In this document: positions 57,620-64,000 of the stretch, in pieces
How the letters are laid out: each line of letters opens with the position of its first letter
Position numbering within the stretch: the stretch's first letter is position 1
Origin: Lineus longissimus
Lineage: Eukaryota; Nemertea; Pilidiophora; Heteronemertea; Lineidae
Assembly (NCBI RefSeq): GCF_910592395.1
Contig: NC_088324.1
Span: 3,594,001-3,658,000 of the forward strand
Direction: 5' to 3'
DNA length: 64,000 nt
Position numbers and translations under genes: made by a program
The notes under the pieces: generated by a model
Seen by the model: the letters and a program-made list of their open reading frames with translations, nothing else
Database searches by the model: none
Told to the model about the DNA's origin: nothing

Positions 57620-58350
57620 AGAAATGACTTTGAAATGTTCTGTAATTAACACAGTTTACCCAATATTGAACAGACTCAAAGTTTTATTTGTTCAAGTAAT
57701 CAAATGTATAAGGCCAGGGACACATACACTGCTTTTTCAACTTGGTGGTGCCTGGCTTTGGAGGTAACCTGCTTTCGACCATTTCAAGAGAAAAGACTAT
57801 GAAATGTTCTGTAATTAACACAGTTTACCCAATATTGAACAGAATCAAAGTTTTATTTGTTCAAGTAATCAAATGTATAAGGCCAGGGACACATACAATG
57901 CTTTTTTCACTTGGTGGTGCCTGGCTGTGGAAGTAACCTGCTCTCGACCATTTCAAGAGAAAAGACTATGAAATGTTCTGTTATTAACACAGTTTACCAA
58001 ATATTGAACAGATTCAAAGTTTTATTTGTACAAGTATTCAATTGCATAAGGCCAGGGACACATACAATGCTTTTTTCACTTGGTGGTGCCTGGCTGTGGA
58101 GGTAACCTGCTCTCGACCATTTCAAGAGAAAAGACTATGAAATGTTCTGTTATTAACACAGTTTACCAAATATTGAACAGACTCAAAGTTTTATTTGTAC
58201 AAGTATTCAATTGCATAAGGCCAGGGACACATACAATGCTTTTTTCACTTGGTGGTGCCTGGCTGTGGAGGTAACCTGCTCTCGACCATTTCAAGTGAAA
58301 TGACTATGAAATGTTCTGTAATTAACACAGTTTGCCCAATATTGAACAGA
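57620..58350. repeat. 169-bp tandem repeat, four full copies and a fifth partial
   Basis: GAAATGTTCTGT starts at 57632, 57801, 57970, 58139 and 58308, exactly 169 bp apart each time. Units differ by only a few bases, so the array is young. Each unit appears as a 64-codon open frame, but 169 is not a multiple of three and the frame rotates from copy to copy, so it is not coding. Confidence 0.95.
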
Positions 58351-58679
58351 TTGGGTTATTGATCAGTTTGGAAGAAACTTCTTTGAAATATTCAATATTG
58401 GGTGGATTGTGGTAATAACTTTATAGTCATTTTACTTAAAAAGTCAAGAGTGGTATTCATTGATTGTAGTCACAGTGTAAAATGTTCAATTCTCATCAGG
58501 AGGTTTTTATTAATAGATATGCGAATGTGTCCACTGAACAAAATTGTTGTAATTCAAATGATGTCTATTGATTGATTAATAAATACATCTTTAAAACTAA
58601 ATCGTGTGGTCATTTCATTACTTGGACCCTTCAGCCTGGAAATTCTTCTTCTTTGTGTTCATTTCCATCTAACAGACTC
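58351..58679. other. Non-coding interval after the 169-bp array
   Basis: Contains an inverted echo of the array start (TTGAAATATTCAATATTGGGTGG near 58382). Nothing else recognised. Confidence 0.35.
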
Positions 58680-59290
58680 TCCAGACTTACATACATACAT
58701 ACAAATAGCATTTATATAGCGCAAAATCCAATTAGAAAAATTGCTCAGCTGCGCTTAACAAAAACACTGTTCAAATAGTTTGGTTTTTAATCTTCTTATG
58801 AACTCGCTGACGGTGGAGTTGTTGCGGGTGTTAGTGTCCAGCGAGTTCCATAATTTGCTGGCATAAACTGTAAAGCTTCTGCCACCAAAAGTCTCAAGGC
58901 GATACCTGGGAGTCACCAACAACTCTTGGTTATCCGATCTCAGGGATCGCCCTGGGACATACGATGGCAGGATGTCCGAGATAATGATGGAGCCATGTTG
59001 TTTTTGGCTTTGAACACCATGAGTAAAACCTTGAAATCGATACGATATGGTATCGGAAGCCAGTGGAGAGTTGTCAAAGACTTACTAGTAATTAGAAGCG
59101 GAGTTGGTGTTCGTCAGCCGGTCAAGTCTCCCTCCTCAACGCTGCAAGCGTTGGGCATCTTCCCAGGATGTGCTCTACAGTCATTGGCTCGATCTGGGGG
59201 GTGTCGCTATCTCCTTACTCCTAGACAGAAGCCTGGAACAAGCTGGACATCGGGCAGCAAACCCAATATTAATGTGCTCAGAACACTTCT
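58680..59290. repeat. Dispersed-repeat-like segment with (ATAC)n and TATATAGCGC
   Basis: ACATACATACATACAAATAG, then CATTTATATAGCGC and GCTCAGCTGCGCTTAAC, then a stretch (ATGAACTCGCTGACGGTGGAG... GGTATCGGAAGCCAGTGGAG) of a type I associate with widespread animal interspersed repeats. Family not named. The frame at 58926-59297 is unlikely to be a gene. Confidence 0.45.
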
Positions 59291-59409
59291 CAAGTAATTA
59301 GTGTTTCAGAGTGATCTATAGCCTATACCTAATACAATAGTGATGGTTTCGGGCAGGGCTTAGAGGAGGCTTAGAGTAACGAGACTAGTATATAGCAGGC
59401 CCGGGAAAG

Positions 59410-59575
59410 CAGGGGCGTAGGTAGCAGAGGGGGGGGGGGGGCAAATGCCCCCTCCCCCCGAGGTCACCAAAATATGTGTTTTTGGCCAAAAGATTTCATA
59501 AAGGGTCATTTTGTCCCCCAGAGAGCCTTTTGCCCCCCCCCCCCCCGCCAGACCAAAAAGCTAGCTACGCCCCTG
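59410..59575. mobile_element. 166-bp MITE with CAGGGGCGTAG ends
   Basis: Terminal repeats CAGGGGCGTAGGTAGC (59410) and GCTAGCTACGCCCCTG (ending 59575), with G-run and C-run interiors (GGGGGGGGCAAATGCCCC ... TTTTGCCCCCC). CAGGGG ends recall hAT-type MITEs, but no 8-bp target duplication is visible. Confidence 0.75.
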
Positions 59576-59689
59576 GCCCTGTAGGTGTATAGTATAATTT
59601 ACTCTAAGTAAGGGCAGGGCAATAAGGAAAGGTGCTATGCTGTAAGTAAGCCCTATTATATTCTATAAAAAAGAAACCCAACATATGAT

Positions 59690-59860
59690 TTAAAGGTGCC
59701 GGTGTAATAGAATCAGATGCCCCCTGATATTAAATGCCCTCAACAATAGAACACCGGCACCATTCAATAGGAATAAAGAGGCCAAGACCCTTCATCCGAA
59801 GAAGAACAATACAGGCGGGCATCAGGAAAGGGAGGGCATTTGATTCTATCACAGCGGAAC
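59690..59860. repeat. Short inverted-repeat element
   Basis: GTGTAATAGAATCAGATGCCC at 59702 and GGGCATTTGATTCTATCACAG at about 59836 are imperfect reverse complements about 150 bp apart, with CCGGCACC inside. Probably a small foldback MITE. Confidence 0.5.
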
Positions 59861-61420
59861 AATATATCTCCCTTTTCCCACAAGAACTAATATTCCTCAC
59901 AAAGGAATTCTAGACTGGACTTAGATTCATGGGGACCAGCATTTCTTTTACACCCGCACGCGGAGCATGAGCTGAGCCACTACTGCACGCCAACATATCA
60001 ACAAACAGCACCGCCATTTCTTCAAACGGTTGGAAGTGATACTAGCAGTCACGTGTGGTTCCTGGTCAGAGAGGTTCCTAGCTGTGGAGGTGGTGCCCAG
60101 CCAGAGAGGTAGGCTGGCGGAGGGTGTTGGTTATGTGTGACTACGAGATATAATCTTTGTCAATAGCAAGGAAACAACAATATAGCGGCAGCCCCTGAAC
60201 AAAACTTATAGTATTGTGTCTTGTAAGCCAGATATGGCTGGCCATTATATACAGATGGATGACACTTTAATAAATGATAATAATAATATAGTATATACAT
60301 GTTTTCTTTTTTATGTTGTTGTTAATAATGAAAGGTTGGAGAAATGCAATCTGTATTAGGGGTGTAGGCTAGCTAGAGAGATTCAGAAACACACTTATTA
60401 AACAATCACCATTCATAGTGATGTGATGATAGAATACTACATTATGACAACCCTTTCCTTCTAAATGGGTCGGTGGAGTATTGCCATGAATGAACAGTCT
60501 AAATATTGTGCTAAAGGAGAAACACAAGTAGGCTTCAGTAAGCTCATTGCTGCAGCTTAACGGAATGCTGCCAAAATAAGACGCAGTGTGGAATTAAGCT
60601 GAATGCAACCAGTCACACAGGTCGTGATCTAATGGTAATTACAGGACAAGATATATGTGAAGGGCCAACTCTGACACTGGACTCCACAGCTCGGTGACGG
60701 CTGTGCTAAAGCGGAAATGTTGGCCATTGTGTTATCAACAGGATTAGATCCAAAGGATGTCTATGAGACACGCGGGTACATCGAAGAGTAACTTAGCGTC
60801 ATCCGTGCTTTGTAGCCAAACTTGGTGTCATTTTTTCCTCTATAAAAAATGGTAGTGCCTTGAGTCTCGAGGTGGTGGAAATATACTTCTCCGGATTTTT
60901 TCCCACCCTGCAGACAAATACATCACAATTGTGATATCATCAAAGAAATACTGAATTCAACAGAAAGTATGTTTATTTCAAAAAAACAACTACATGTATC
61001 ATATAAAACTAAAGTACCGGTAAAAAAGATAAATTAATGCTTTATAATTGTAAAATAACCGAGCTCTTCTGCTCTTGAACAATAAGGAGAGTCTCATGAT
61101 CGGAACAAAATACAGCACAGTAAGTTTATCGAAACGAGTGCCTAGTCACAAATAATTGATAAAACGTGTACATGTACTTCAAATCGAAACTTAGTTACCT
61201 TAACCTGGGTAAACCTTATTGTAACCCTGGTTACTTTGGTATTTTTGGTATTTTTCTACCTGGGTCCAAGAGCCATGTCCTTAGGAGTTTTTGACCTGGT
61301 TTTGATTTTGAAATAAAGTTCAGCATCTTTGCTATTAGAAAAAAAAAATTCAAAATTTTTAAATGGGTGCAACTATTTTTTTAAAAATTCATTGTAAAAA
61401 AGGATTTGAGACGGGATTGT
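59861..61420. other. Non-coding interval, nothing recognised
   Basis: AT-rich with scattered short direct repeats (GGTCAGAGAGGTTCCTAGCTG / GCCAGAGAGGTAGGCTGG near 60065-60115). No gene signal. Confidence 0.35.
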
Positions 61421-61424
61421 GCAT

Positions 61425-62110
61425 TTGACCCTCGATTGAGGTATTTGCAACGGTATTTAAGGATTCGCTACGGTATTGAGGTTAGTATTTGCGACGGTAT
61501 TGTATTTGGGACGGGATTGAGGTTAGCATTTGGGACGGTGTTGGGGGAGGGTTAGTATTTACGACGGTATTGATCGATTTGCAGCTTCTTAGGGTTTAGC
61601 ATTTGGAACGGGATTGTATTTGGGACGGGATTCAAGGAGGTTAGTATTTGGGACGTGATTTAGTGATTTGCAACTTATGAGGGTTTAGCATTTGGGACGG
61701 GATTGTATTTGGGACGGTATTGAGGAAGGGTTAGTATTTGGGACGTGATCGAGTGATTTGCAACTTCTGAGGGTTTGGGACGGGATTGTATTTGGGACGG
61801 GATTGAGGTTAGCATTTGGGACGGTATTGGGGGAGGGTTAGTATTTACGACGGTATTGATCGATTTGCAGCTTCTTAGGGTTTAGCATTTGAAACGGGAT
61901 TGTATTTGGGACGGGATTCAAGGAGGTTAGTATTTGGGACGTGATTTAGTGATTTGCAACTTATGAGAGTTTAGCATTTGGGACGGGATTGTATTTGGGA
62001 CGGTATTGAGGAAGGGTTAGTATTTGGGACGTGATCGAGTGACTTGCAACTTCTGAGGGTGTGCGACGGGATTGTATTTGGGACGGGATTGAGGGAGGGT
62101 TAGTAGTTTG
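61425..62110. repeat. Higher-order tandem array, 287-bp period built from TATTTGGGACGGGATT units
   Basis: The short unit (G)TATTTGGGACGG(G/T)ATTGAGG occurs more than 20 times. A larger block, from TGTATTTGGGACGGGATTGA at 61501 through CGATTTGCAGCTTC to TGACTTGCAAC, repeats from 61788, giving a 287-bp higher-order period with two copies. The array ends about 80 bp 3' of the recombinase gene stop. Confidence 0.9.
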
Positions 62111-62192
62111 GACCAATTTCCTGACACGGTATCTATTTCCGGAGCACTGGTGAACATTTACCCATTCATATAATTTCAAAACCCAATCCCAT

Positions 62193-63741
62193 TCAAATAT
62201 TATCCTCAGCCAAATCTTGCTCGTTCAAATCATTACCCGACATAATTTTAAACACAAGGTCATTCATTTTCGCCATGTTATTGTCCGCAACGCGAACGTC
62301 GTAGGTTTTTCTCTGCATCGCTTGTGAGTGCTTCATTAGTGATGCCAAATCCTGCTCGGTTCGTGCACCCAAGTTCATTTGCATGAGAAGCGACATGATA
62401 GACTTTCGCATCATGGTACAACTAGTACGAATATTTCGGCGACCGGCAATGATCAGTTCTCGTGTAATAACGTTGGCAATTTCAGATTGTGACATTTGCC
62501 GGCCATTCCATGTTACGAAAACAGCCTCTTTATCCAATTCGGTGCCGGTGTGGCGGGGATAGTAGTCCTACGGCTGATAGTCCGTGTAACAATAGCCCGC
62601 ATTGCTAAATGTTTTGGTTAGGGTTAGCGGTACAATAGATCATGCTGCTTAATTGGTCAAATACAATGCCTCCGGACTATGACTCCAGGGGGACTATATC
62701 CGCTGTCACACCGGTACACGTGAACGAATGTTTTCAATATAGGCACGTAATAATTTATAATCATCTACCGATAATGAAATTTGAGCCGTACCATATTTCT
62801 GTTCCGTTTTGTGGACGAGAACATTAATGACACAACGACCGTTGTGAACATTATCTTTCGCATTCTCCACATCTTTGATCTTTAAGTTGATTATAGGACC
62901 TGCCCGAGTGGCATTTCCTAAAATTAATAACATGATCAAATGATTACGCGCGTTCGTATGGTCATGTAGACCAATGACATTCGTGGCATTGTGGGTCAGA
63001 ATATCTTGCGCCTTCTTTGCACGGTCTCCGTTCAGATAGGCCTTAACTTGTTCTACAGTGACGATAGCGCGTTGATGAATGTGCTTTTTTCGTGGGCACG
63101 AGTGAAAATCTTCTTGTTCAGACTTGTATTCCATACTTTAACGTGTTCGTTTATTGAATCGGCACAGTTTTTGGGAATCAACGATTTTTGTTTCATAACG
63201 GCCCATTTTACGAATTTTTGAAATGATAATACATGTAGATAGTTTTTCACAGTACTGGTCTGTTTTGATTGTAACATCATTGGAGTGAAATCCTCTTCCG
63301 ATCGATCAAGATTGTTTATGATTGACGATTGGTCAAATGATTTGTTGCCAAAATGTTTCAAGACGATTTTTACGTGTTTTCCCATTTGACCACTGGCTGT
63401 GTTACTCTTCATTCCGCCACCGAATGATGACAACCATTTTTGGAACGCTCTAATTTCGTTGTGAATCTCTGCAAAGAAACAAACGTTGATTGATTTAATT
63501 TCTGCGGGCATGCTATGCAACAACACACTGTGCCATCGATCGATTCCTATATAGTTAGTACCTGAAAAGCTACAAGTTCACATTTCCACACAAATATTGA
63601 ACAATAATTATTCAATTACTAAACAAATTGACATTCAAAATAAACAATTCAATTCTTGAATGGGTTTGATAATACATTCTGTTCAAGGCACCAGACCGTG
63701 ACGTGACTGACCTTTTGGAATGTCATCATCAGGCTCATCAT

Positions 63742-63772
<31 letters not shown>

Positions 63773-64000
63773 AGCAACATCATCATCGACATCATTCTCC
63801 TCATCCATCTGACGTGAGTGACCTTCGGCGGGAATGTCTTCACTATCATCCCCTTCATTCTTGTCCTCGGCATCGTCGTCGTCGTCGTCGATCATCACAT
63901 TGTCGTCACTGTTGTTGATATGGGATGTTTCTGTACCTGGCGTGTATTCCATGATAGTGGTGTCGCTATCGTTGCAGTCACGAGCCTCATGATTGACATC
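62193..64000 (-). CDS. Tyrosine-recombinase-like protein with acidic N-terminus, 5' end off the window, probably broken
   Basis: The upstream exon 64000-63712 is open to the edge and encodes an Asp/Glu-rich region (polyD from ATC repeats), donor AAAAG|GTCAGT, phase 1. The next exon starts at 63468 (acceptor TTTGCAG, phase 1). An N-terminal helical domain (IRAFQKWLSSFGGGMKSNTA) comes first. The catalytic core follows: Arg in GNATRAGPIINLKIKDV, Lys in VLVHKTEQKYGTAQI, Arg in TSCTMMRKSIMSLL, and His plus Tyr in LASLMKHSQAMQRKTYDV. The stop is at 62193. The frame shifts between about 63130 and 63053, and a MITE interrupts at 62546-62713. The His of the usual HxxR box reads as Cys. This layout fits Crypton-like or domesticated YR proteins; the exact family is not certain. 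Confidence 0.7.
62546..62713. mobile_element. 168-bp MITE inside the recombinase-like gene
   Basis: Ends CGGTGTGGCGGGGATAGTAG (62546) and the reverse complement of CGGTGTGACAGCGGATATAG (ending 62713). Removing the 168 bp joins the two halves of the recombinase frame (ENIRSRV followed by TELDKEAVFV) without a shift. No clear target duplication (flanks GGTGC and GTACA). Contains AGGGTTAGCGG, otherwise unremarkable. Confidence 0.75.
63733..63915. repeat. Trinucleotide repeats (ATC)n, (AGC)n and (GTC)n in coding sequence
   Basis: ATC repeats at about 63733-63760 and 63778-63790, AGC at about 63761-63775 and GTC at about 63872-63888. On the minus strand they encode Asp and Ala runs in the acidic N-terminal part of the recombinase-like protein. 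They are length-variable by nature. Confidence 0.85.

Noticed and set aside
57570-58274. Four similar 64-codon frames in a row, resembling a repeat protein
   Set aside because: They come from the 169-bp tandem repeat. The period is not divisible by three, so no continuous protein can be encoded.
61425-62110. Possible CRISPR-like array of regularly spaced short repeats
   Set aside because: Units are adjacent and lack unique spacers; the context is eukaryotic and no cas genes are present. It is a higher-order tandem repeat.
63649-63918. His-rich and Met/Leu-rich frames in 63.65-63.92 kb
   Set aside because: Out-of-frame readings of the ATC/GTC trinucleotide repeats that encode the Asp run of the recombinase-like gene.

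Overview
The window is eukaryotic nuclear DNA. It has spliced genes with GT-AG introns and in-phase exons, several superfamilies of animal DNA transposons and retrotransposons, and many tandem and foldback repeats. There are no bacterial operons, no CRISPR array, and no rRNA or tRNA that I could recognise. The mix of intron-containing pogo transposase, PIF/Harbinger, a LINE with an esterase-like ORF1, an RNase H LINE, BEL/Pao and DIRS suggests a marine invertebrate. So do the secreted LamG/PAN genes and the frequent TAGGCCTA and ACATGTACATG words. A deuterostome such as an echinoderm, hemichordate or amphioxus is my best guess. This is inference with low confidence at phylum level.

Layout. 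1-11 kb is DNA-transposon territory: a decayed pogo/Tigger transposase at the left edge, a 0.88-kb Harbinger-type foldback element, a near-complete autonomous Harbinger (4974-7709) with HARBI1-like transposase and Myb/SANT-like partner, and a second HARBI1-like gene broken by a BEL/Pao fragment. 11-20.3 kb is one LINE on the minus strand with ORF1 (SGNH-like) and ORF2 (endonuclease-RT). It carries two later insertions: a 168-bp Harbinger-type MITE in ORF2 and a 3.2-kb four-exon pogo element in ORF1. Removing both restores the reading frames across the junctions. 20.3-34 kb is mostly repeat arrays, including a ~301-bp repeat carrying CTCF-like and DR3 nuclear-receptor-like motifs, plus a three-exon Myb-like gene and a DIRS-type recombinase relic.

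34.4-37.4 kb holds the best candidate for an undescribed host gene: eight minus-strand exons with all seven splice phases matching, encoding 360 aa that I do not recognise. It lies between two inverted copies of a DIRS-associated sequence.

41.2-54.3 kb is a segmental duplication, offset by about 7.8 kb, of a secreted LamG-PAN gene. Copy B has a signal-peptide exon and phase-matched LamG and PAN exons. In copy A the PAN exon is frameshifted and has lost a cysteine. An RNase-H-bearing LINE with a 15-bp target duplication lies between the copies, and a 2-kb foldback-like insertion splits copy B. 54-62 kb is repeats and small non-autonomous elements. At the right edge (62.2-64 kb, minus strand) is a tyrosine-recombinase-like gene with an acidic N-terminus, interrupted by a 168-bp MITE and continuing beyond the window.
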